Shown in pieces: positions 1 to 8,480 of a stretch of 12,968 nt of DNA. The notes beneath the pieces were generated by a model, which was given only the letters and a program-made list of their open reading frames with translations, did no database searches and was not told the origin of the DNA. Origin of the DNA: Elusimicrobia bacterium RBG_16_66_12 (GTDB lineage Bacteria; Elusimicrobiota; Elusimicrobia; UBA1565; UBA9628); the NCBI GenBank assembly GCA_001800005.1, contig MGUL01000117.1, positions 20,202-33,169 of the forward strand, written 5' to 3'. Every line of letters starts with the position of its first letter. Positions within the stretch are counted from its first letter, which is position 1. Made by a program: the position numbers and the translations under genes.

Positions 1-2427
<2,427 letters not shown>

Positions 2428-2433
2428 ATCAAT

Positions 2434-2453
2434 CTCCAAAAGCGCTGATTATA
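2434..2453 (-). promoter_or_regulatory. gyrA -10 element and ribosome binding site
   Basis: On the minus strand a perfect TATAAT (2453-2448) is followed by GGAG (2437-2434), placed 6 bases before the gyrA ATG. Transcription starting about 7 bases after the -10 would leave a leader of roughly 14 bases with a good Shine-Dalgarno. No good -35 hexamer sits at 16-18 bases, so the promoter may need an activator or be weak in isolation. This suggests gyrA has its own promoter and does not depend only on read-through from gyrB. Confidence 0.6.
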
Positions 2454-2557
2454 GGTCACGCGCGAATATCCCTTTGCCACACGACTGCATCGTTCACCAT
2501 ATCGCGACCTCCCTGGCCGCACGTCGATGCGCAGCGGCGCGCGCCATCAATACGGTT

Positions 2558-2607
2558 CCGGAGTTATCCACAGAATTATGCCGGCATAAATCGGTGGATA
2601 ACTTCGG
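2558..2607. promoter_or_regulatory. 50-bp dyad with two opposed DnaA boxes around a 14-bp palindrome
   Basis: The left arm (2558-2571) and right arm (2594-2607) match in 13 of 14 positions as an inverted repeat. Each arm contains a DnaA box: a perfect TTATCCACA at 2564-2572, and GGTGGATAA at 2593-2601, an 8/9 match to the reverse box. The perfect palindrome TTATGCCGGCATAA (2576-2589) sits in the middle on exactly the same axis (2582.5). The element is about 105 bases upstream of the gyrA -10. No U-tract follows on either strand, so it does not look like an intrinsic terminator. A DnaA-binding or dimeric-regulator site is the likeliest reading. Confidence 0.65.
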
Positions 2608-2819
2608 CGCACAGAAGCGCGCGTCCGCTGAAGCGTGTGTTCGGTGCGGGGCATGTGCCCTCGATTCGTTTCCGCCGTTTTCGTTTTTCCCGTCGTCATG
2701 CTGTTTGACGTTTCCCGTTCCCCAACGTGCCGTTCATGCTTCCGCGCCCGAACTTCTGATTAGACTGACCAGCTTAATTCTGCTCCGAAATCGGCATCTA
2801 ACGAATTGTAGCGGAATTA

Positions 2820-2909
2820 TCAGCATTTAGCCTGAATTTTGTCGGCGCGATGGGAATCGTGATAGGCTGACCGCGTCGGCGTTGCCCCGCCACAACCAAG
2901 TTTGGACAT
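2820..2909 (-). CDS. possible 29-residue small protein, unknown
   Basis: A 29-codon ORF starts at an ATG at 2909 and ends with TGA at 2820-2822. It begins 21 bases after the HEPN stop codon on the same strand. GGAG lies 6 bases before the ATG, a better ribosome binding site than those of the preceding cassette genes. The peptide begins MSKLGCGGATPTRS and is Gly, Ala and charged-residue rich. No domain or membrane segment is visible and no family is recognised. An ORF this short can arise by chance, so the support is the Shine-Dalgarno and the position only. Confidence 0.22.
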   Translation of the reverse strand: MSKLGCGGATPTRSAYHDSHRADKIQAKC

Positions 2910-2930
2910 GATTATCTCCGCGTGATGTCG

Positions 2931-3341
2931 TCACAAGACATCCTTCGGCAACACGCTTCTGACGGCCGCACGCGCGTTATCCATGATTTTCGCCGCTTCC
3001 GCAGCTTCGCTGAATGAGATGTCGCGAGCGTGCCGAGGATAACGGGAATCGACGGCGTATTCTGTCAACTGTTCCTGATCCTTCTCGGTTAAGGTAGATG
3101 AAAGCCCCTTCGGAAGAAGCGAAACAAGCTCGCCGATATCGTGAATCTTCGGGAAGTCGACGCCTTTCACGCACAGCAAAGCCTTGAGATATTTTTCGAC
3201 GCATTGTTGAGAATGGAAACAAACAATATCTGCCGGGCAATCCTTGCCGGAAGCCATCAAAAGCTGCACGGCCCGATGATCAGATTCCGCTTTCTCGATC
3301 CAGGCGCGAACAACCGTGTTCAAATCAATGCGTTCGTTCAT
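2931..3341 (-). CDS. HEPN-domain protein (HepT-like, probable toxin partner of the MNT gene)
   Basis: This 136-residue protein matches the HEPN family (PF05168-like). It has an N-terminal WIEKAESDHRAVQLL helix, the characteristic FHSQQCVEKYLKALL helix (residues 42-56), an HDI segment (67-69) and the RYP motif (100-102). HEPN proteins encoded beside minimal nucleotidyltransferases are commonly RNases or RNA-binding toxins of the HepT/MntA type. The usual catalytic Rx4-6H motif is not intact: the closest match is RYPRH (R100 to H104), with only three residues between. The ATG at 3341 is preferred because the family normally starts close to this helix and the overlap with the upstream gene is then 17 bases. 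An in-frame ATG at 3377 would add 12 residues. The upstream neighbour is the MNT gene and the downstream one, after a gap, is gyrA. Activity is inferred from family only. Confidence 0.85.
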   Translation of the reverse strand: MNERIDLNTVVRAWIEKAESDHRAVQLLMASGKDCPADIVCFHSQQCVEKYLKALLCVKGVDFPKIHDIGELVSLLPKGLSSTLTEKDQEQLTEYAVDSRYPRHARDISFSEAAEAAKIMDNARAAVRSVLPKDVL

Positions 3342-3807
3342 AAAGGATGCGACCTTCTCGCTCAACGGCGCGTCCAATGGTCCCGGAAATTGTTTTTTCC
3401 GCAGCCAACTCTTCTGGGGTGAGGATCACAATGTCCTTGGCCAAGCCCATTGCGTGTAAAGCGACCCGGATGTCCACGCACTTCTGACGACGTGAGCCTT
3501 CGATTTTTGGCAAGACGACAAGAAGATCGACATCACTATCCTTGTCGGCCTCGCCGCGCGCATAGGACCCGAACAAGATGACTTGCTCGGGGGCGAAACC
3601 GCGGACGATGCGGTCCACCATTTCGCGGATGATTCCTTGCGCTTGCTTCTCAATCAACTGCCGGTGCGGCAAGGCTCCGGCCCGGGCGGCGAAGAAGATC
3701 GACTCTTCGAGCCACCGCAGGCGGTCTTCGGGACTGACCGAAAGCCCTGCCAACACTTGATGCCTCCAGGCTTCTTCAAAGCTGCCGATCGCCGCGGATT
3801 CAGCCAT
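3325..3807 (-). CDS. minimal nucleotidyltransferase (MNT/MntA-like) with extra N-terminal segment
   Basis: This 160-residue protein belongs to the DNA polymerase beta-like nucleotidyltransferase superfamily. The core motif is GSYARG (residues 80-85) followed by SDVD, giving metal ligands D92 and D94; a third acidic residue, D125, lies in KDIVIL. In HepT/MntA systems the MNT protein is the antitoxin, which adenylylates the HEPN toxin; that role is inferred here from the overlapping HEPN gene. The catalytic domain begins near residue 50. The first ~48 residues form an extra segment containing SPEDRLRWLEESIFFA, which resembles a small helical module and is unusual for MNT proteins of about 100 residues. 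The gene overlaps the preceding nucleotidyltransferase gene by 8 bases and the HEPN gene by 17, so translation is probably coupled. Confidence 0.87.
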   Translation of the reverse strand: MAESAAIGSFEEAWRHQVLAGLSVSPEDRLRWLEESIFFAARAGALPHRQLIEKQAQGIIREMVDRIVRGFAPEQVILFGSYARGEADKDSDVDLLVVLPKIEGSRRQKCVDIRVALHAMGLAKDIVILTPEELAAEKTISGTIGRAVEREGRILYERTH

Positions 3808-4300
3808 TCTTCGTCTCTTGAGCCAGGATTTCCAAAGCCTCGATGTCGGCTAGGTCTTGAGGCCGTCCTGCACGCGTCTTCAAAACGATGAGATCAGGGA
3901 TAGCGGCGATGCGGACCGCCCCTCCGCCGATCGAGACCGAACGTGAATGCGACCAAAGATCCTGGAACGGAAGCGGCGGCTCAAGGAACAGATCCACCGT
4001 GAACATCGGATTCTTTGAATCGGTGAAGGAGAAGACCATCATGCCTTTCTCCTCGCGCCAGGTCTTTCGAGTCCCGGCGTCAAGAAGCCCCATCGGGTCG
4101 ACCGGAGCCCGCGGCCTGAGTCCCAAAGCGACGAGAGCCGAGACCGCTTTACCCGCAGTCGAGGATTCCCAGTCTATCACCAAGTCGAGGTCTGCCGTCA
4201 TCCGGGCATAGCCGTGGAGAACCACGGCCACGCCGCCGACGACCACGTAGCGGGCGCCGCTTTTCTCCAACGCCTCGAAGACGGGTTCGAACAATGCCAT
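3800..4300 (-). CDS. AbiEii/DUF6036-like nucleotidyltransferase
   Basis: This 166-residue protein has the nucleotidyltransferase-fold signature of the AbiEii/MenA/DUF6036 type. VVGGVAVVLHG (residues 20-30) provides the GG motif, TADLDLVID the paired aspartates D37 and D39, and TVDLF the third acidic residue at D103. The C-terminal LIVLKTRAGRPQDLADIEAL (139-157 region) is the K...R...DL.DI pattern typical of these families. Some relatives are toxins that modify tRNA, others are antitoxins or of unknown role, so the substrate cannot be stated. The start codon lies 7 bases after the gyrB stop, with no clear Shine-Dalgarno, which points to translational coupling with gyrB. It overlaps the following MNT gene by 8 bases. 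Two different nucleotidyltransferases in one HEPN cassette is uncommon. Confidence 0.85.
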   Translation of the reverse strand: MALFEPVFEALEKSGARYVVVGGVAVVLHGYARMTADLDLVIDWESSTAGKAVSALVALGLRPRAPVDPMGLLDAGTRKTWREEKGMMVFSFTDSKNPMFTVDLFLEPPLPFQDLWSHSRSVSIGGGAVRIAAIPDLIVLKTRAGRPQDLADIEALEILAQETKNG

Positions 4301-4307
4301 TGATGGG

Positions 4308-6866
4308 TCAGATGTCGAGGTTCTTGACTTCCTTGGCGTGCTTCTCGATGAACAGGCGGCGCGGCTCGACCTTGTCGCCCATCAGCGTGACGAAGGCGTT
4401 CTCCGTGTCGGCGGCGTCGACGACCTTGACCTGCAGCAGGCGGCGGCGCTTGGGGTCCATCGTGGTCTCCCAGAGCTGATCCGGGTTCATCTCTCCGAGA
4501 CCCTTGTAGCGCTGGATCTGCGCCCCGGCGCGGCCCGCGTCGCGGACCATCAGGATCAGGTCCTTGAGGCTGTAGCCGTCGGATTCCGAGTGGGAGGTCT
4601 TCGCGCGGAAGAGCGGCTTCGTCTTCTCGTCGCGGACGACCTCATACCACTTCAGGTCGAGACCCATCTCCTGGAATTTCTTGGACAGGCCGTCGAGCTT
4701 AGCCATCTCCCAGAGTTCCTGCACGTCGGGCTCCAGGGACTCCACATCGGCTTCGCTCAACGGGGACTCCTCGACGGCCGCGCCCTCGGCGGGAGCCTCG
4801 GCGGTCTTGAGAGGAGGCTTTTTCGCCTTCTCCGCGCGATCCTCGATAAGCTTCTTCTTCTGCTCGGCGACGTAGGCGTCGCGGTAGGTCTTCCACTCCT
4901 TCTCGGAGTAGAAGAACTCGTATTCTCCCGCGCCCTTCTCGACGCGGTAGAGCGGCAGCCTGCCGCTCGCCTGATACTCGAGGAAGTCCTCCAGGTGGAG
5001 GCTCTTGCGTTCGATGTGGCGGATCAGGCTCTCGAGCTCGTTCAGGAGCTTCAGCAGGTCGCGCAGGTCCTCGACGTCGAGCTTCTTCGACTTGCCGTTG
5101 GCCGGGTTGATGGCCGTGACCTCGAGGGAGTTGCGCCCTTCGTTGAGCAGCCACTGCTCCATCTTCTCCTCGGTGTCCACATACATCTCGGTCTTGCCCT
5201 TCTTGACCTTGAAGAGCGGCGGCTGGGCGATGTAGATGTGGCCGTTCTCGACCAAGGCCTTCATCTGGCGGTAGAAGAAGGTCAGGATCAGGGTGCGGAT
5301 GTGCTGGCCGTCGACGTCGGCGTCGGCCATGATGATCAGCTTGTGATAGCGGAGCTTGTCGATCTTAAGGCCGTCCTCGCCCTCGCCGATGCCGGTCCCG
5401 ATGGCCGAGATCAAAGTGCGCACCTCCTCATTGGAGAGGATCTTGACCAGCCGCGCCTTCTCGACGTTCAGAATCTTGCCTTTGATGGGGAGGATCGCCT
5501 GGAACGCCCGGTCGCGGCCCTGCTTGGCGGAACCGCCGGCCGAGTCTCCCTCGACGATGAAGAGCTCGGATCGCTCCGGGTCGCGCTCCTGGCAGTCGGC
5601 CAGCTTGCCGGGCAGGCTCGAGCCGTCGAGCACGCCCTTGCGGCGGGTGAGGTCCTTGGCCTTGCGCGCGGCCTCGCGGGCCTCGGCGCCGGCGATGGCC
5701 TTCGCACAGATGGACTTCGCGGTGGAGGGGTGCTCCTCGAAGAAGGTCACAAGGACGTCTCCGACGAGCGACTTGACGATGCCCTCGACCTCTTGGTTGC
5801 CGAGCTTGGCCTTGGTCTGTCCCTCAAATTGCGGATTCGGAACCTTGACGGAGAGGACCGAGCAGAGCCCCTCGCGGACATCGTCGCCGGTGACGTTCCA
5901 GTTCTTGCCCTTCAGGAGGTCGTACTTCTTGATGTAGTCGTTGATCACGCGCGTCAAGGCTGAGCGGAAGCCGGCCAGATGCGTGCCGCCTTCCGGCGTC
6001 TTGATGTTGTTGACGAAGGAGAAGATGGTCTCGGAGTAGTCGTCGTTGTACTGGATGGCGAAGTCGACGACGACCTCATCCTTCTCCTTGGACATCGAGA
6101 TCGGCTCTGGATGGACGAGCTTCTTGTTCGCGTTGAGGTGTTTGACGAACTGAGTGATGCCGCCCTCGTAATGGAACGTGTGGCGCTTATCCTCGCGCTC
6201 GTCGGTGATCGAGATCTTCGCGCCGGCGTTGAGGAACGCCAGCTCGCGCAGTCGATTTGAAAGGGTCTCGTAGGAATACTGATGGCCGTTGAAGATGTCG
6301 GGATCCGGCTTGAAGGAGATTTTCGTGCCGTGCAGGTCGGTCTTGCCGACGGACTTCACGTCGGCTTCCGGCTTGCCGCGCTTGTAGCTCTGGACCCAGA
6401 CCTTCCCGTCCTTATGGATCTCGGCCTTCAACCACTCGGAGAGGGCGTTGACGCAGGTGATGCCGACGCCATGGAGGCCTCCGGAAACCTTGTAGGCGCT
6501 TTTATCGAACTTCCCTCCCGCATGCAGATAGGTCAAGATGACCTCGAGCGCGGACTTCCCCTTGAACTTCGGGTCCTTCATCGGATCGACGGGTATGCCG
6601 GAGCCGTCGTCCTGGACGGTGATCGCGTTGCCCTGGTGGATGAAGACGTCGACCGTCGTGCAGCGCCCGGCCAGGATCTCGTCGACGGAATTGTCGACGG
6701 CCTCGTAGACCAGGTGATGGAGTCCGGAGGGGCCGGTGCTGCCGATGTACATGGCGGGGCGCTTGCGCACGGCCTCCATGCCCTCGAGGACCTGTATCTT
6801 CGACGAATCGTAATTGGTGTTTTCCTGCTTGCCCATTTCAGTCGTCTCCACCGCGGCGTCGGACAT
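4308..6866 (-). CDS. gyrB: DNA gyrase subunit B
   Basis: GyrB is the ATPase subunit of DNA gyrase. The 852-residue protein has the GHKL ATP-binding domain with general-base Glu E55 and Mg-binding N59 (EAVDNS), D86 (VQDDGSGIP) and the lid SGGLHGVG (128-135). The QTK loop is at 350-352. The TOPRIM domain has E439 (VEGDSAGGSAKQGR) and D515/D517/D519 (MADADVDGQH). The C-terminal QRYKGLGEMNPDQLWETTMDP region is conserved. About 220 residues separate the TOPRIM core from this tail (roughly 558-782), including a Lys/Glu/Pro-rich linker (670-710), so it is a long-type GyrB. The ATG at 6866 is chosen because GGAGG lies 7 bases upstream; an in-frame ATG at 6923 overlaps dciA and lacks this. The gene follows dciA after 23 bases. 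Confidence 0.97.
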   Translation of the reverse strand: MSDAAVETTEMGKQENTNYDSSKIQVLEGMEAVRKRPAMYIGSTGPSGLHHLVYEAVDNSVDEILAGRCTTVDVFIHQGNAITVQDDGSGIPVDPMKDPKFKGKSALEVILTYLHAGGKFDKSAYKVSGGLHGVGITCVNALSEWLKAEIHKDGKVWVQSYKRGKPEADVKSVGKTDLHGTKISFKPDPDIFNGHQYSYETLSNRLRELAFLNAGAKISITDEREDKRHTFHYEGGITQFVKHLNANKKLVHPEPISMSKEKDEVVVDFAIQYNDDYSETIFSFVNNIKTPEGGTHLAGFRSALTRVINDYIKKYDLLKGKNWNVTGDDVREGLCSVLSVKVPNPQFEGQTKAKLGNQEVEGIVKSLVGDVLVTFFEEHPSTAKSICAKAIAGAEAREAARKAKDLTRRKGVLDGSSLPGKLADCQERDPERSELFIVEGDSAGGSAKQGRDRAFQAILPIKGKILNVEKARLVKILSNEEVRTLISAIGTGIGEGEDGLKIDKLRYHKLIIMADADVDGQHIRTLILTFFYRQMKALVENGHIYIAQPPLFKVKKGKTEMYVDTEEKMEQWLLNEGRNSLEVTAINPANGKSKKLDVEDLRDLLKLLNELESLIRHIERKSLHLEDFLEYQASGRLPLYRVEKGAGEYEFFYSEKEWKTYRDAYVAEQKKKLIEDRAEKAKKPPLKTAEAPAEGAAVEESPLSEADVESLEPDVQELWEMAKLDGLSKKFQEMGLDLKWYEVVRDEKTKPLFRAKTSHSESDGYSLKDLILMVRDAGRAGAQIQRYKGLGEMNPDQLWETTMDPKRRRLLQVKVVDAADTENAFVTLMGDKVEPRRLFIEKHAKEVKNLDI

Positions 6867-6879
6867 GGTAGTTCCTCCC
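6867..6879 (-). promoter_or_regulatory. strong gyrB ribosome binding site fixing the start
   Basis: On the minus strand GGGAGGAA (6879-6872) ends 5 bases before the ATG at 6866, with GGAGG 7 bases away. This is the best Shine-Dalgarno in the left arm and favours this start over the upstream in-frame ATG at 6923. Confidence 0.75.
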
Positions 6880-6889
6880 GCGTCAAACT

Positions 6890-7195
6890 TTAACGGTAAG
6901 TCGTCCGGACCGCGAGTATCCACGGCCGGCTGAAATACTTATTGAGGGACTTTACGAGACCCTCAGACCTCATGTGCAGCTCCTGCGCCGCGGCCGAACT
7001 CTTCGGCCTCACGTATAAAGTCCCCTTCTTGACCCCGACCAACTCCCAGTGCCGAGCGAAGGCCCCGCACTCCTTCTCCCAGACCGAACTTAATATCGCG
7101 AGGCGGTCCGGGGGGGAGGCGCGGCGCTGAAAAGCCGCGACCAAGTCCCCGGCGTTCGCCCAACGCCCCCGAGGGGCGCCCGGTCTCGGCGTCAT
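6890..7195 (-). CDS. dciA: DciA/DUF721 family protein, putative replicative helicase loader
   Basis: This 101-residue protein fits the DUF721/DciA family. An N-terminal helical part (DLVAAFQRRASPP... VWEKECGAFARHWELV) is followed by the typical beta-hairpin KKGTLYVRPKSSAAAQEL and then EGLVKSLNKYF...ILAVR. DciA proteins are needed for loading or operating DnaB helicase in the many bacteria that lack DnaC or DnaI; this role is family knowledge. The ATG at 7195 overlaps the dnaN stop (ATGA), which fixes the start, although the frame stays open upstream to 7477 inside dnaN. Its place between dnaN and gyrB, where recF often lies beside DUF721, supports the assignment. The sequence is short and divergent, so the name rests partly on context. 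Confidence 0.82.
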   Translation of the reverse strand: MTPRPGAPRGRWANAGDLVAAFQRRASPPDRLAILSSVWEKECGAFARHWELVGVKKGTLYVRPKSSAAAQELHMRSEGLVKSLNKYFSRPWILAVRTTYR

Positions 7196-8310
7196 TGCCT
7201 CATCGGCATCACGACGAAGCGGTAGTCTCCCTCGCCGGCCTCCGGCTCGAAGAGCGCGGGATTGATGGGACTCGTCATCGCGACGACCGTCTTGTCGGTA
7301 TCTATATGCTTCAAGGCGTCCACGACGAATTGTGGATTGAATGCGACCGAGAAATCCGCGCCGGGATATTCCACGGCGAGGTCCTCGGCGAACTCGTTGC
7401 TCTGGCTCGAGGCGGTCACGTGCAGCAACCCCTTCTTTAAAGCATACTTGACGGAACCGCCGCGGTCGACCGCGCAAAGCGAAGCCCTCTTGGTCACAGC
7501 CAGAAGGTCCTTCGTCGGCGCCATGAAGATGACCTCCTTTTTGGTTGGGATGACCTGCTCATAATTTGGGAAGGATCCGCCGACGAGACGGGAGAGGAGA
7601 GTCGTCCCCTTTAGTTGGAAGGTGATCTGGTTCTCGGTCACGGCCAATAGTATTTTCTCCTCCGAACCCTCCTCGATGCCGAGCACTCCAAGAAGCCTCA
7701 GGAACTCGGTGAGAACCTTCGTTGGGACAATGACGGAGAATTCTTTATCATTAGGAATTATCTTTTTCGCCATCACGGCCAGGCGCCGGCCGTCGGTCGA
7801 GACCATCTCTAAAGTCCCTTTCTTGGCGGACCAGAAGACCCCGTTAAGGACGTGCCGGGTCTCATCCGAAGAAGCCGCGAAGATGGTCTTTTTGATCATC
7901 TCCCCGATCAAGACCGCCGGCAGCTCAAAAGCCGCCGCCTTATTAAAATCAGGAAGGACTGGATATTCCGACTTTAGAGCGCCGACCATCCCAAAGCGTG
8001 AGCGTCCGCACTTCAATGAAACCTTCCCGCCGGCATCCACGGCCATTTCAACCTCTTCGGCGTCCGGCAGGCTATGGAGGATGTCCGCGAATTTCTTAGC
8101 GGGAATGGTGATGGAACCGTCGCTCTCTATATCGGCCTTGAGAAAATGCTTAACCCCCATCTCTAGGTCGGTTGAAACGACCTTAACCTTGCCGCCTTCG
8201 GTTTCTATGAGGAAGTTTAAGAGGATTGGGAGAGTGGTTCTGGAAGAGAGGGCTGATTGAATAGTTTGGACCCCTTGAGCCAGTTCTTCCTTGCCGATGG
8301 TTATTTTCAT
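7192..8310 (-). CDS. dnaN: DNA polymerase III subunit beta (sliding clamp)
   Basis: The beta clamp is a ring-shaped homodimer that tethers DNA polymerase III to DNA. The 372-residue length is normal for three clamp domains. Recognisable landmarks are MKITIGKEEL at the N-terminus, VVSTDLEMG (44-52), FGMVGALKSEYPVLP (106-120), TDGRRLAVM (172-180), FNPQFVVDAL in domain 3 and the clamp C-terminus VVMPMRQ. The ATG at 8310 is preceded by AGAGGA about 9 bases upstream. The stop codon overlaps the start of dciA by 4 bases. The gene is separated from dnaA by 168 bases rich in DnaA boxes. Parts of the gene are less GC-rich than its neighbours. Confidence 0.97.
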   Translation of the reverse strand: MKITIGKEELAQGVQTIQSALSSRTTLPILLNFLIETEGGKVKVVSTDLEMGVKHFLKADIESDGSITIPAKKFADILHSLPDAEEVEMAVDAGGKVSLKCGRSRFGMVGALKSEYPVLPDFNKAAAFELPAVLIGEMIKKTIFAASSDETRHVLNGVFWSAKKGTLEMVSTDGRRLAVMAKKIIPNDKEFSVIVPTKVLTEFLRLLGVLGIEEGSEEKILLAVTENQITFQLKGTTLLSRLVGGSFPNYEQVIPTKKEVIFMAPTKDLLAVTKRASLCAVDRGGSVKYALKKGLLHVTASSQSNEFAEDLAVEYPGADFSVAFNPQFVVDALKHIDTDKTVVAMTSPINPALFEPEAGEGDYRFVVMPMRQ

Positions 8311-8478
8311 TTCAATCCATCCTCTTCTTCATCAAGCGGGGGATATTGTGGATAATCCAAACAGCTCTCGGCCGTCCGGTGGGAAGTCTTGTGGAAAACT
8401 CAGCGGACTTATGCGTGTTATCCACAGCCGCGGAACCCATCCACGGCCGCGCGAAGTATTCCACAAGTCTTCCACCGG
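8311..8478. promoter_or_regulatory. dnaA-dnaN intergenic region with DnaA boxes
   Basis: This 168-base region holds two perfect DnaA boxes: TGTGGATAA at 8347-8355 (reverse) and TTATCCACA at 8418-8426 (forward). Weaker matches are TGTGGAAAA at 8390-8398 (8/9) and TATTCCACA at 8457-8465 (7/9). A box-containing direct repeat, ATCCACRGCCGCG, occurs at 8420-8432 and 8439-8451. Most of this sits inside a long inverted repeat (8374-8480). The arrangement fits the downstream half of a bipartite oriC or DnaA control of dnaN. No clear dnaN promoter was found. Confidence 0.75.
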
Positions 8479-8480
8479 TC
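8374..8480. repeat. long imperfect inverted repeat spanning the dnaA stop codon
   Basis: The arm at 8374-8399 and the reverse complement of 8456-8480 match in 22 of 26 aligned positions, with three mismatches and one single-base gap. Both arms contain TGTGGAA-type sequence resembling weak DnaA boxes. The outer arm reaches into the dnaA stop codon at 8479-8481. The 56-base interior carries a perfect DnaA box. In RNA it would form a long hairpin at the end of the dnaA message, but no U-tract follows. Confidence 0.7.

Larger units (their letters stand above)
2428..2930. other. 503-base stretch between the HEPN gene and gyrA
   Basis: No convincing long gene is present. The stretch is visibly less GC-rich than the gyrase genes. 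It contains, from left to right: the gyrA ribosome binding site and -10 element, a 50-bp dyad with two DnaA boxes (2558-2607), and a possible 29-codon ORF on the minus strand (2820-2909). No clear intrinsic terminator was seen after the HEPN gene. No tRNA, IS end or attachment site could be recognised. Confidence 0.6.

Noticed and set aside
2576..2589. The 14-bp palindrome as a XerCD/dif-like recombination site
   Set aside because: It lacks the two 11-bp arms and 6-bp centre of dif, and the arm order does not fit. A regulator site is more likely.
2880..2930. Possible integron attC or terminator hairpin after the HEPN gene
   Set aside because: GTT- and AAC-like core sequences do not form the required paired boxes, and only a stem of about 4 bp with no T-tract was found.
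2977..2985. TTATCCATG, a DnaA-box-like sequence
   Set aside because: Only 7 of 9 positions match, it is single, and it lies inside the HEPN coding region.
4338..5963. 541-codon open frame on the plus strand
   Set aside because: It lies wholly antisense to gyrB, is rich in Leu, Val, Asp and Gly as expected from a reversed GC-rich gene, and has no recognisable domain.
6916..6924. GTATCCACG, a DnaA-box-like sequence
   Set aside because: Only 7 of 9 positions match and it lies within dciA with no neighbouring box.
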